A stretch of DNA of 64,000 bases from the NCBI GenBank assembly GCA_003550325.1, contig QKWP01000516.1, forward strand, positions 201,641 to 265,640, written 5' to 3'. How positions within the stretch are numbered: position 1 is the stretch's first letter; the number at the start of each line of letters is the position of its first letter. The position numbers and the translations under genes were made by a program. Below the pieces are notes generated by a model that saw nothing but the letters and a program-made list of their open reading frames with translations, did not search any database and was not told the DNA's origin. The stretch is from Gigaspora rosea. Lineage: Eukaryota > Glomeromycota > Glomeromycetes > Diversisporales > Gigasporaceae. Positions 35,991 through 46,932 of the stretch are shown here, piece after piece.

Positions 35991-36396
35991 TTATACAATG
36001 ACTAAAATTACCATTAATTCTGAGTTATGATAGTGCTCTTTATTGTCTGAAATTATTTTAATCCAATGTGGTTTGGGATTTATTGTCATGAATACTGCCT
36101 CAAAACATGATGCCGTGAACCAAACATCTTGTTTGGTATCAGAACTCCAATAATCATAGACTTGAATATCTAAATTGTTATCATTGTCTTTATCTTTTTG
36201 AAATACCAAAGTTGTATACAACATCCATCCTTGCTTTCCAAAAAATTGGCTTTTGACTTCCCAAGCTGTTGCAGATAAAATCTGCATTTTATAATCAACT
36301 ACAATAACGGCCCTGAAATTCTCTAACTCTAACTCTCGTAATGTAGAATTAAATTGAGTATTTAGATATTTTTTCAGGTCTGGTATGCTAAATTAT
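35991..36396 (-). pseudogene. Fragment of a transposase-like (RNase H-fold?) Glomeromycotina repeat-family protein
   Basis: The minus-strand frame runs from FSIPDLKKYLNTQ through ENFRAVIVVDYKMQI, WEVKSQFFGKQGW, DIQVYDYWSSDTKQDVWFTA, INPKPHWIKIISDN and HYHNSELMV. The order VVDYKM, QFFGK(R/Q)GW, STDTxQDxWFTA and SDNGxHYHNSE is what I recall of a multicopy family in Glomeromycotina with relatives in animals. The DYK and SDN acidic residues would suit an RNase H-like nuclease fold, which is inference. The usual Gly after SDN reads Lys. N- and C-terminal parts are missing, so it is a fragment. Confidence 0.5.
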
Positions 36397-36630
36397 CTAT
36401 TAGATCATATATTCATAATTATAAATTTTGAAATTCTTTCAAATAATCATCAATCTGTCTCAATTTATCTATCTGTGGATTGTTGATCTGGATTATATAT
36501 CTAACGAGTGATATAGTCATGATGCAAAAAATTGGCAGTTCTGTGACTAATCCAACAACGATGCTGTCCTAATTTTTTTCGTTTAAATATTAATATTTGT
36601 ATTTAATAACAGAAACCAGTTTCCAAATTT

Positions 36631-36888
36631 TTGCGATTTTTGATTTTTTTTTCGTTTTTATTTTTTATTTCGAATTTGTATTTACACATTAATCTTACAA
36701 TTAGACTGGGTAAAAATCATGAACTTGCTAAATTTTTGCTCTGTGACTGTTTTGCTTATACTAATGCCATACTTTTTTCTGCTATCTTCGTTACTATGTG
36801 TATGTTATCTGTAACTTTATTAAATAAACAGATTTCCACGATACGTCAATCGTCACGAACAAGCCAAGCAAGTGAAATATGGCAATAA
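36631..36888 (+). CDS. Hypothetical small membrane protein
   Basis: A frame of 85 residues starting MRFLIFFSFLFFISNLYLHI, a signal-peptide or signal-anchor-like segment, followed by a polar stretch with RLGKNHELAKF and a second hydrophobic segment (AILFSAIFVTMCMLSVTLL). The tail is polar and Ser-rich. I recognise no family. Its last 22 bp lie in the first copy of a 396 bp tandem duplication. In such AT-rich DNA, hydrophobic frames of this length can arise by chance, so the call is weak. Confidence 0.3.
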   Translation: MRFLIFFSFLFFISNLYLHINLTIRLGKNHELAKFLLCDCFAYTNAILFSAIFVTMCMLSVTLLNKQISTIRQSSRTSQASEIWQ

Positions 36889-37650
36889 AAGTCGATCAGT
36901 ACACGGTGAACCATTAAACTCCCTATTTTATTTTTTATGCATCACTATAGATTAAACTATTTTTTATATATTATTGTAGACTATTTTCACTGTTAATTGA
37001 TCTAAACTATATATTGCCTGTTACTATAGACGTTTTATTACATTAAATAATTGCTATAAACATTTATTAACTGCTATAGTTAAAGAATCACATGCGCAGA
37101 ATGTGACACATGATAATAACGATTGGTAGATGCGTGTAATGCTATCGTTATTCCCGTCTCATTGTGATTGCATGACGGGGATTTACGTGTTATTCATCAA
37201 AATTTTTTTCATTTTTTTTCTTATTTGTTATCACCCCGGGGGACCGGGGAATAACAAATAAAAGCAAGTGAAATATGGCAATAAAAGTCGATCAGTACAC
37301 GGTGAACCATTAAACTCCCTATTTTATTTTTTATGCATCACTATAGATTAAACTATTTTTTATATATTATTGTAGACTATTTTCACTGTTAATTGATCTA
37401 AACTATATATTGCCTGTTACTATAGACGTTTTATTACATTAAATAATTGCTATAAACATTTATTAACTGCTATAGTTAAAGAATCACATGCGCAGAATGT
37501 GACACATGATAATAATGATTGGTAGGTGCGTGTAATGCTATCGTTATTCCCGTCTCATTATGATTGCATGACGGGATTTACGTGTTATTCATCAAAATTT
37601 TTTCATTTTTTTTCTTATTTGTTATCACCCCGGGGGAATAACAAATAAAA
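36867..37650. repeat. Tandem duplication, period 396 bp, nearly identical copies
   Basis: 36867-37262 is repeated at 37263-37650 with only a few differences (e.g. aataacgattggtaga / aataatgattggtagg). Both copies contain tattgcctgttactatagac and end in a palindrome around CCCCGGGG. The small number of differences suggests a recent event. Confidence 0.9.
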
Positions 37651-37708
37651 AAAAAGAAAAAATTTGCAATAAAATCCCGTCATGCGATCATAATGAGACG
37701 GGGAATAA
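37543..37708. repeat. Palindrome centred on CCCGGG, ~165 bp
   Basis: Arms GTTATTCCCGTCTCATTATG... and ...CATAATGAGACGGGGAATAA are inverse around caccccggggga. The outer 35 bp and the TTATTTGTTAT/ATAACAAATAA next to the centre match well. A MITE-like foldback. A partial version lies in the first duplication copy at 37149-37256. Confidence 0.8.
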
Positions 37709-37828
37709 ATACTATTTATTCCACCATGCTGGGGAAATCTCATTATTCCCACCGTCCCGAAGAATAAATACTATTTATTCCACCATGCTGGGGAAATCTC
37801 ATTATTCCCACCGTCCCGAGGAATAAAT
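37702..37828. repeat. Two tandem copies of a ~61 bp unit
   Basis: Units gaataaatactatttattcc, accatgctggggaaatctca and ttattcccaccgtcccga(a/g) are adjacent and nearly identical. Confidence 0.85.
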
Positions 37829-37837
37829 ACTATACGA

Positions 37838-37986
37838 CAGGGTGAAACCTGAGTTGTGAAATAGTGAAACCTGCTATGATCATCATGTGAGGGTGAAATC
37901 CGCTTTTCTATAATAAAAAACATAATCAAACGCAGATTTCACCCTAACCCGATCTACAAAGCGGATTTCACTATTTCGCAACCCTG
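37838..37986. mobile_element. Small MITE with CAGGGT ends
   Basis: The ends CAGGGT and ACCCTG, together with inner inverse words GTGAAATAGTGAAA / TTTCACTATTTCGC and GGTGAAATC / GATTTCACC, define a ~150 bp inverted-repeat element. Target duplication not resolved. Confidence 0.6.
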
Positions 37987-37989
37987 TTC

Positions 37990-39160
37990 TAATACAATTT
38001 ATTGCTATAGACAGTTGATTATTGCTATAAACATTTTATTGCATATCGTTATTGATATAAACATATCGCTATTGTCAGACATTTTATTGCTTATCATTAT
38101 TATCATATTGCTTATCATTATTGTCATGGACATTTTATTGTTTTATCGTTATTGCTATAGTATTGCTATAAACATTTGACTGTTTATTGTATTACTATAA
38201 AGCAAGAATTATTCGGCGATCTTGGTTTCTTCAGGAAATTTCCAGTTAAGGAAATTCCTATAATGAAACCCAAGTCATAAAATAACTGCCATTCTTTCTT
38301 TTTTTTCATTTCATTCGATAAATTAAATTTAAATTGACATTTTGGGTGTTTTCTAATATAAATTGCACGTATGGAGGTATGCCGATCACTGCCGATCATT
38401 GTTTATCAGTGGTCACATCGGGTACACACACACAAGAACTTTTTCCAACTTGCATATATCAGAATAACAAAATGTAAAGATTTTCTATATAACGTAATAC
38501 GTCGCCGAATAATTTATATATATTGATGAATTTATTTATAATTTATTTTTATCAATAAATTAATCAACTATACAGCTTAATTTAACGATCGAAGATTAAT
38601 ATTTCTCTGCTCTATACATTTTCAAATCATAATCAATAATTATATTATTTAATATTAAAATAAACAACGAAGATATAACATTCAGCCGCAACTTTAGTTA
38701 TTTTATTTAGTAAAAATCTCAATATGGTAATTCCAAATATGCGTTGAATACTTGCCACTATGACGTAAAATAAATAAATATATATGTAGTTAAGGTAAGA
38801 TAATTCACGATTAATTCGCATAAATATTTGGAGAATAGTTTTATATACAAAAAAAATTACACATAATATATTATTTCGTGTAAATTTTAACTAAATATAG
38901 TTGTGGCGCGAACCAAAATTATTGATCGGGTATAATGAATTTAATAACATACTCTATAGAACTTTAAAAAAATTTTATTGTATTAGATAAGTTGTTACTA
39001 GATGATTGAGTGCAAAAACAAATGTCTTTAAAAGTACATTACCAAAGCTAGTATTTCTGAAATGGGATGCACAGATATGAATCAGATATTTAACAGGTTG
39101 TTAGAGAATTAAGAAAAATTTTTATCACTTATTTAAAAATTTTCGTTTATCCTTATAATT
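37990..39160. other. Spacer upstream of the 39.2 kb gene
   Basis: 37990-38205 repeats the words attgctataaacatttta and ttattgcttatcattat. The remainder is AT-rich with no gene that I can support; a 71-codon minus-strand frame at 38184-38399 has no domain. The promoter and 5' UTR of the gene at 39161 must lie in the last few hundred bases, but no firm element is visible. Confidence 0.45.
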
Positions 39161-40794
39161 ATGAAGGAAAAAGAAATAAAAGAAGAAGTTATTAAAGTTC
39201 CATGCACTGCATCTAATGATAGTTCAAAAAAGAAAATATCTTACCCCATTAAAGGACAATACAACACAAATGATAAAATCCCAATGATTCAAAATAGGAG
39301 TAGAATTGAAAAACCTTATCAAAAGAACATAAAAATATTTAAAATTAAACCATCCATTGATCACAGACAACAAGGACAACAAGGACAACAAAGAGACATA
39401 GAAATTAATTTATTCAGTTCTTCAGAAATTCAACCATTGTGTGCAAATAAATTTCTAACTGCTGAGCCACTTGATCAAAAGGCAGAAGATTGTAGTGGTA
39501 ACATTCAAAATAACCCCATGAATATATCTGACTTAAACTTTGAAAAAATATTTGACAATATGAGAATAGATACATATCAAGATAATTTTACACAACCATC
39601 TACTTTAAATTTTCAAATGGATGATAGTAACAAATTGAAGACTCAATTCCAAAATGGCATGCAAATGTCAGAATCAAACTTGGAAACAGATTATAGCAAC
39701 AGTTTAATAACCCCATCCCAAAATGACTTCACACAAATATCCGGCTTAAACTCAAAAATAGATGATAACGATGGATGGATGACTCCATTTCAAAGTGACA
39801 CCATGCGAATTTATGATCAGAATTTAGAAACATATAATAGTAATAGATGTATGGCTCCATTTCGAAATAGTGCAATGTATGAATTAAACTTTGGATCAAA
39901 TAATAGCAATGAACAGATGACTTCATTCCCAAATAACTCCACACAAATTTGTGATTCTAATTTAGAAATAAATAAAAGTAATATATTGATTACTTTATTT
40001 CAAAATGGCGCTACGCAAATGTCTGATATTGATATAAAAACAAATAATAACGATGGATGGATGCTTCCATCGCAAAATGACTCCACACAAATAGATGATA
40101 GCAACAGACAACCACAAAATAATTCTACAAAAATATCCAACTTAGGATCAAATAGTTGTAATAGATTGATGACCACATTCCAAAATGATTTTACACAAGA
40201 CTCCATACATATATCCAACTTAGAAACAAATAATGATAGAATATTGGGGACCTCATTCCAAAATGATTTTCCACAAGTCTCCACACAAATATCCAACTTA
40301 GGATCAAATAGTGGTAGTAGATTGATGACTCTATTCCAAAATGATTTTACACAAATATCTACCTTAGAAATAGATGATGGCAATAGTGATATATTGGTAG
40401 CTTCCCTCCAAAATGACTCGCTATGTGTTACATGTATGATAATAAAGTTTACTTCAATTTTTTTTGTTTTTTTTTTTTAACTTACATCTGCATTCATCAC
40501 ATGTACATTCTTTTGAATTAGCTCAAATGATAGATTCAGACTCTATACCAACCATCGATCATGATTCTTCTATTTATACGCATCTTGGTATTCATTATTT
40601 CTTTACCACTATATACTTTTATTCGTATATATTGTTGTTAAAATCTTTGTATTCATAAATATATTTTATGATGCGTGTAAATTTCTGAAAATTTAGAACA
40701 GTTTTTGGCATCATTACAAGAAAATAACTCCAGTATCACAGAAGAATCTACTATGCAACATATTCAAGAATTATCCCAAGAGCAGTGTTTATGA
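39161..40794 (+). CDS. Repeat-rich protein of unknown function, three exons
   Basis: Exon 1 starts MKEKEIKEEVIKVPCTASND. Exon 2 is 40534-40587 (SDSIPTIDHDSSIYTHL) and exon 3 is 40697-40794 (QFLASLQENNSSITEESTMQ, ending QEQCL). Exon 1 ends at 40424 (CTAT|GTGTTA) or 40433 (ACAT|GTATGA); both leave one base, exon 2 supplies two, and the exon 2-3 junction makes a Glu codon, so all phases agree. The product is about 471-474 residues: a basic N-terminus, a QQGQQGQQ run, then some thirteen degenerate repeats of ~24 residues with pattern TQIS-LN-E-NNSN-LMT-FQND(F/S), rich in Asn, Ser, Gln and Asp. No signal peptide, membrane segment or known domain. The long frame with diverged but in-phase repeats suggests constraint. 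It could be nuclear or regulatory, but that is only a guess. Confidence 0.75.
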
Positions 40795-40799
40795 GTTCA

Positions 40800-41990
40800 A
40801 CTGATATTATAGTATACTGTATATGTAAGCATTTGTCATTTGTAATCTATATCGTTATCTATTTAAGATATATATACAAAGTTATAGGATATTAATTATA
40901 TTGTCTTTATTTTTTTTCATCGATATAGTATATGTATACAAAACTAAAAAATTATGTGAGAGTAATAGAATTTTCAGCATACCAAATACAAAATTAATCT
41001 TTTGACTTTCATTCATAACGAGAAAGGTTTTATTAAATTAAAAGATTTGTGAATTAGGACAGTAAGTAATACTTGTGTATAGGTTAATAATTGTATTATT
41101 ATTGGTTATAGGTGTTATTGTAAAAATTTTTTGAAAATGTAAACTTATATTTTATTAGTCATATATATTTTTATAAAATTCAACTCAAAAAACTGAAGCA
41201 AAATACTGTTATTTATATTTTCGTTTATTAATTCGGAAAATTTTCTCCTAATTTCATACATAAAATTTATTTAGAAATACGTACCAGATTTCGTAATATC
41301 CTTAAAATTTTTTATTTTTACAATCAATGTTAGGCGAATGATTTCATTAACATAATTAGTGAAAAAAAAAGAATTTAAGGTTACACATGTGATTTCATGT
41401 GATTTAAAATAATTATAGAATTATTCTCTGACATTATAAGTAATGGAATATACATTCCGGATGTTCGACGACGTATATCAATACTATATCAAGGTATTTT
41501 GATCTGATGGTGACACAAATAATGAATTTAAGGTACGCAAGTGTCCGGCCTTTGGTACGAGTTCGTATTCCTAAATCCTCGCCGGGGTAGGACGCCTGGG
41601 GGTGCCTGGCGGCTGAAATACAAGGATACCTTCTTTCTTTTTAGAATTTTTTAAATAAATTTATTAAACTCCAACAAGATATATCGATATTTGTATTTTC
41701 ATTAAGCACGTACCCATAAAATTGATCCCCGTAATTTTTTTACAATTAAAATTTCAAATTAAAATTCCAAATTAAAATTCCAAATTAAAATTCGAAATTA
41801 AAATTCCAAATTAGGTATAACTGACAATAAAGTAAATCTGTTTCTAAATAATAATGTAGGATTAAAACTGATAATTAAGATTATGGTTGAAAACTTAGTG
41901 TCTATTAGTAACGTTATATAAGAAACATTATATTTTGTGGGAGCACTGACTGCAGGATCTACCCCAATATGACCATGAAAGATCGCCAAC
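40800..41990. other. Intergenic region with a GC-rich island and AATTCCAAATTAAA repeats
   Basis: 41541-41640 is strikingly GC-rich for this locus (gtccggcctttggtacgagt, ccgggg, ggacgcctgggggtgcctgg). It has a B-box-like gagttcgtattcc but no full tRNA fold that I can draw, so a SINE or structured RNA is only possible. 41750-41815 repeats aaattaaaattcc. Otherwise nothing was found. Confidence 0.45.
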
Positions 41991-41992
41991 AA

Positions 41993-42421
41993 TCAGTTTA
42001 ATTTTATTAGGCGTGTGATAATCAATTCTTTACATACGAAATTGCTCTTGCAAAATTTAACTTTATTAATAAATTTATAGGACAACACAGATATTATATT
42101 ACTACGTAAACAAGAAATTTCTACAATTAATAACCTCCCATTTAAGCAATAATAACAAACAAAATTCAGTTCATACGTATATTCGAATTTGCTTAATTTT
42201 GCTTCTATCAGATTTCTAATAAATTCATAATTGTAATGAATTTTTCGCGTTATAAAATAGTAATAACTTTTTTTATCACTGTAAAAAATCTTACGTTCAT
42301 TTTGATAATTTCTTTCCCGTAAGTGGGCTCTCAATTCCAAAATCACTAAAAATAATGATACTAACAATAAAGAATTATGTGAGTAAAACGAAAAATGATA
42401 AAAAAAAAAGAAGGAAAACAA
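41993..42421 (-). CDS. Hypothetical reading frame conserved among array modules, copy 1
   Basis: A frame of 142 residues with a Phe/Leu-rich N-terminus (MFSFFFFYHFSFYSHNSLLL), then a charged part (ELRAHLRERNYQNERKIFYS) and an AT-driven remainder with several Cys. The same frame reappears at 46933-47214 and 51238-51585, and in broken form at 58.6-58.9 and 2.8-3.2 kb. A GTAAGC donor (42431) and TTTTTAG acceptor (42345) sit on the same strand, which suggests a transcribed minus-strand unit, but the upstream exon adds a stop in the joined frame. The repeated conservation may only reflect recent duplication. No family recognised. Confidence 0.3.
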   Translation of the reverse strand: MFSFFFFYHFSFYSHNSLLLVSLFLVILELRAHLRERNYQNERKIFYSDKKSYYYFITRKIHYNYEFIRNLIEAKLSKFEYTYELNFVCYYCLNGRLLIVEISCLRSNIISVLSYKFINKVKFCKSNFVCKELIITRLIKLN

Positions 42422-42820
42422 ATAAGCTTACCAAAGTTTCTTTAATATCGATGAAGCAATACTAACAACAAAAAACTAGAAATTAAAGAAAAAAATATAT
42501 ATAAGCTACTTATTTTTTATTTTAATTGCATTAAAGCTATGAACATCATATCTCAAATTTAAAAAATGTGTGCCTAAAAGGCATTACTAAATTATAATCA
42601 TAGACATGAAGTTTGATTAAACTTCTCAAAATATTATTTTGTTTTGTTTATTAGAGCGAACTCAAATCGGAAGGCAAAAAAGAGAAGAAAAAAAACAAAA
42701 ACACCTCCCCTATCATTCTTATTGGTCCGTCAAAAGAAAAGATAAAAAGAAAAGACGGGCTATTTGGATAACGCTGTCCAAGCGAACACATAAATCAACA
42801 AAGACAACTGTTGGCTAACA

Positions 42821-42960
42821 GTGTCTTTGGAGCGAACTCCCACGAAGACGGTATGGTATATCTTCGGAGCGAACTCCCACGTAAGACGGTATATCTTCGG
42901 AGCGAACTCCCACGTAAGACGGTATATCTTCGGAGCGAGTAGAGGGCATATCTTCACAGC
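42821..42960. repeat. Hairpin minisatellite, array copy 1
   Basis: Three to four units (ggagcgaactcccacg(t)aag, then acggtatatctt) with inner GGAG-CGAA-CTCC and outer CTTCG/CGAAG stems. Same family as 4256-4763. Confidence 0.85.
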
Positions 42961-43639
42961 GTGGGTAAAAACGTGTATTTATAAACCAGATTTCTTGTGT
43001 AACAGCAACAAACAATTATCCAATAGGACGATCTGATTTTAATTCTGGCCAAAATTCGTACATTTTGGCTAGTTAAATTTGAGTAGATCGATCAGTTAAC
43101 AATACGTGAAAGAATTAACAATTTATCAGTTTATTACATGAAGTATTTTGTACAATTATTTTTATTGATGTTTATCTGTGCCGCAAGATTTGAAAAAAAT
43201 TTTTTAAGCTTTTTTAGGTCTTTAATTTCCAGAACAGAGCGGAACCAGTCAATAGGAATGAAAAAAAACTCAAGTGGGCTATTGAATTTAATGTTAATTA
43301 GTAATATATAATATGTTGCTCTTTAAATTTAATTTCGTTTAGATGTATATGATATATATCGCTCTTTAAATCTAACTTTTTGTTATAGTGCGTATCATTT
43401 AAAGAGTAACTCTTCAACGAATACTGGGAAATATGTAACTTTGTAGTCATAAATAAGAACTACAAACTTACTTTTTTTTTGAGGGTTTGCTCTTATTCGT
43501 AAAGGAGATAGATAATCCGCGAAATGAGAATTCTAAAAATAGAATTATATATAAGCGGAATCATTATTTCTGACTATGATGTTCTCAAGCAGCTCCTTTG
43601 ATAGTGATTGAGATGATGCTCAATTATTACAATTGATTA

Positions 43640-44390
43640 TAAGCAAATCGTAGGCGACTATCTAATAAACAAATTTAACTCCTTAAGCTACACTTAAACA
43701 CATCAATATAACTTCGGCAACACCAAGTGCCTCAACTTCTTTATGGATTTTGCAAATATCATAAGTTGTTACAGCAACAAAACTCAATGCAAACAATAAT
43801 AAAGTATTTGAATATAAGAAAATTTTTTTAGCAAAAAGAAATTCTCGCATTTGACATAGAAATTAGAAGATAATAAATATTGGCATGGTATGCCTTTGGG
43901 GTTTCTTTTAATTTTTTATTAGAGATAAGGGTTTCTAATATAAAAAGCAACGTAATAATTTTTTTGACAATTACATATATTTTTGCTAAAGATCCTCTTT
44001 TTTTACTCTATCAATAAGTAGTTTTAGCCAATCAGTGTTAACTCGATGAAAAAAAAAAGATGGCCAGACTTTTTTCAGTGAAGCGGCAATTCAATTAATT
44101 TGGTGACTCTATATAAAGTAAATTTTTTATTAAACTAACCTTTTGTGAGCTTTTAATAAAGGTTGTAAAGCTAGTTTTTGTGATTCGAATAATAACAATA
44201 TAATAAAACTAGTCTATTATTTTCTGATTTTTCTTTTATAATCATATAAATTTCTTTTAAAAAATTTTAGATAAAAAAGAATTATCAACACAATTTTAGT
44301 AATCTTATCATATCAGCGGATCGGCATAATTTGTAAATTGACCAATCATGATCGAGGATTATCAAAAAAATTTGCACGAAAATTTATTAT
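43640..44390. other. Leader of array unit, non-coding
   Basis: The 44095-44310 part matches 53085-53280 (aataaaggttgtaaagctag, gtgattcgaataataacaat), so it belongs to the repeated unit. No gene found. Confidence 0.5.
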
Positions 44391-44393
44391 AGA

Positions 44394-44525
44394 GCGAATT
44401 TTCACAAAAACGGCCTTTTTAACCAGCTTTGCATTTATAATTAAGTACGTAGAACATTATGAAATTCATGTATTTAATTATAAGCCAAAAGTAGATTAAA
44501 AAGGCCATTTTTTTTGAAAATTAGC
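44394..44525. mobile_element. Small MITE with CGGCCTTTTTAA arms
   Basis: Left GCGAATTTTCACAAAAACGG and right inverse GCTAATTTTCAAAAAAAATG continue with GGCCTTTTTAA and TTATAATTAA in both arms. ~130 bp, non-coding. No clear target duplication. Confidence 0.6.
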
Positions 44526-44546
44526 ATCCGAATTTACCCTTGATAG

Positions 44547-44900
44547 TTACCAACCCATCTTACAATGCCCAACCCATCCTAAAACACCCGAGTATTTCAA
44601 CAAACGGTAAAAGTACTTCTTTCTACAGCTTAGCATAGCTCTTTTGTTGAATTTTTTTGGTTTTTTAACTTGTATAGACGTCAAAGAAGCCCTTTTGTTA
44701 GCTGTAACAAGTGCTTCATTTGTTAGTTTTTCAACGTCACTTAGGAGCAAATTTTCGTGTAACAGTTTATTGAAAAAAGGCCCAATTATGCCGATCGCTG
44801 ATATGTTATCATTAGAACTAGCTCTACAACTTTTATTAAAACGATTTTGTTTATATATGTATGTAAATTGGTTTAAAAATCTATTTTTAGATTCTTTCAC
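44547..44900 (-). other. Possible protein fragment of unknown family
   Basis: The minus-strand frame contains SNDNISAIGIIGPFFNKLLH, ENLLLSDVEKLTNEALVTAN and SLTSIQVKKPKKFNKR, a balanced composition unlike the surrounding AT-driven frames, so it may be a fragment of a real protein. The opposite strand is also open (44644-44955) but reads as mixed hydrophobic sequence. No domain recognised, and sister units lack it. Confidence 0.3.
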
Positions 44901-44929
44901 GGGTCATCATTTAAAAAAAAAAACATCAG

Positions 44930-45048
44930 CGCCTTCAAAATTACGGGTCATGTGAGAAAAATTCCACCGCCGATTGGAATCACACATAGCAGCAACGCCA
45001 CTGTGCATCATAAGTGTTCTCACATGCCTGTAATTTTGAAAACCACCC
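44930..45048. mobile_element. Small palindromic element in the array leader (also at 48885-48968)
   Basis: Arms CCTTCAAAATTACGGGTCAT and inverse AATTTTGAAAACC with TTCTCACATG/CATGTGAGAA. Present in two units (44930 and 48885) and truncated in a third (53482), so it predates the duplications. Confidence 0.6.
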
Positions 45049-45049
45049 T

Positions 45050-46275
45050 GATGGATTCGTACTGGCATCGGGATTAGTGGAACAATTTCGTGAGATATTG
45101 GACGGTCGGATGAAAGGAGTATCGACATTGATGTACTGTATAAGGTGCCAACCCTTTAATGGCAGAGGAAGTGAAAATTATTTTTAACCACCCACAAATT
45201 TCACGTGATACACCAAATGGGTTGTATTCTTGTGGATTAGTTGTATTACTGGTGGTTCATTAATGGTAAAGGATTTACATCCCAAGATGGTGGATATGAT
45301 TTGTTTACTGTTCATGATATGACCCATCGGGGGATACTTTCATCATCGACGTGCTCATGATAAAACCCAAGATCAAACACAAATTATATACTTAATGATG
45401 AACCAGGTGAAATTGGGCCAATTGCAGACATTATATTAAAAGGCCAGTCGATGTAGATGAGGAATTTTTTCTTCGTCCACTTAAAAATTATTCAGGTATA
45501 TTATTTTAGCCTTTTTTTTATTAACTTCAGGCATTGATTGTACTAACAGAAGAATCGTCAATTATTCTATTCGGAAACATACGGCTCAAAAATAAAACGA
45601 TGCAGGTGTTGACGTTCAAGCTGGGATGAGTATTACTAGGCATCATACCATTGAGGCGTATAATATGTACCGGGCGATTGCTAAATTAGTTGTCCACTTG
45701 GCAGAAAGAAGGTGCGTATATATGTATAGTATATATGTTTTTAATACTTATCACAATATTTATTTATAACGATAATCTAATGATAATAAAGCCAACGACC
45801 AAAATAATGAAGGCAACGAAAATGATTAATAATGAACTCGGCGAAAATAATGATCAAGACAATGAAATAATGAAACCGATAAAGTCAATAAGGAAATTAG
45901 AGTTGTTGGTGAAACTAGTTAGTTTCACCAGGACCATCCGGTGCACCATGGTACACCATCGGTGCACCGTTGAAGATTTGAGTTTTTTATAATTATCGGT
46001 GCACCAGTTTCGGTGCACCAGTCTTGGTGCACCACAGTGCTCCATTGAAGATTTGTTTCACCTGCAACTCTAGAGGAAATCGATCAAAATAATGAAACCG
46101 ATAAAGTCAATGAGGAAATCGATCAAAATAATAATGAAGTTAATGATGAAATGGTGAATCTACTTATCCGATCCCGATTATCATTTACTCCTTTGTCCAC
46201 CAATGAAGATATTCAAGACTTCTCTTTTAAGGGTTTGAATCTTAAAATTTCCATTGCAGAATCAAAAATTTAAGA
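45050..46275 (+). pseudogene. DUF3504 (Crypton-type tyrosine recombinase), array copy A
   Basis: The N-terminal exon is missing: the sequence starts at the equivalent of FRQFREIL. Frames then give the NPQISRDTPNG block, GGYDLFTVHDMTHRG and PVDVDEEFFLRPLKNYSG in changing frames. An intron (GTATAT...ACTTCAG) leads to GIDCTNRRIVNYSIRKHTAQ, a stop, then NDAGVDVQAGMSITRHHTIE with AYNMYR. A second intron (about 45713-45780) precedes the acidic tail (ENNDQDNE...) and the conserved end QDFSFKGLNLKISIAES. In a tyrosine recombinase the HxxR motif reads YSIR here, while the second His and Tyr (RHHTIEAYNMY) survive. A 175 bp hAT MITE interrupts the tail (45898-46072). Non-functional. Confidence 0.8.
45898..46072. 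mobile_element. hAT-type MITE, 175 bp, confirmed by empty sites
   Basis: TIR TAGAGTTGTTGGTGAAAC / GTTTCACCTGCAACTCTA, flanked by AAGGAAAT (45890-45897) and GAGGAAAT (46073-46080), an 8 bp duplication with one difference. The sister copies at about 50391 and 57849 have uninterrupted caatgaggaaat, so the empty site is seen directly. The interior is made of the palindromic word GGTGCACC, about seven times. Non-coding. Confidence 0.9.
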
Positions 46276-46932
46276 TTAATCTTAATCGCTAGAATTTTTT
46301 TTATTTCTATAATGATGTAAAAAATATTAGCGTTAGTGTTGATAACAAATTGAAAGAATCAAATCTTTAATTATTAATTAAATACTTCCCCTGTTTGTTA
46401 TTAGTGGTAATTTCCCACATAGCCAAGTTCATTATATTAAATAATGTTTGTCAAACTTTTTCGTATATGAATTTGCTTGAGAAATTATTCTTTATAATTC
46501 CTGGGTATAATTCTTACTAACAGTTGAACAAAAAAATGACGTAAAAGGTCACGTGCAGGGGATTAAGGAAAAGTATTTTTGATTGGTCAAATTTTCTAAA
46601 ATCTTAACTCTTAAAATATATGCTAATTAGTTAAAGCTAGGCATCCACAAACGCAATTTTAGGATAATAAAATTAGATATACTGTAAATTCTAGAAAAGT
46701 TTATAGAATTCAAATCAGATTAACGAATATTCTAAAATCAATTAGGCATTATTAAATAAGTTTAAAAGTAGAATAGGCACGACATCTTTGTTATTTGGCT
46801 AAGTGATAATAACATAAAAGTTTTGGTTAAAAAACTAATAAGATAAATTTTATTAACTTAATAACATGTTAATCAACTCATTTTTAACTACATACGAAAA
46901 TTACTTTTGCGAAATTTAACTTTATTAATAAT

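Noticed and set aside
42760-43036. Repeated short frames reading GVRSEDIPSYV on the minus strand
   Set aside because: They translate the hairpin minisatellite itself; unit changes between copies do not respect the frame.
44644-44955. Plus-strand 103-codon frame
   Set aside because: Hydrophobic mixture opposite a more protein-like minus-strand frame, with no family and absent in sister units.
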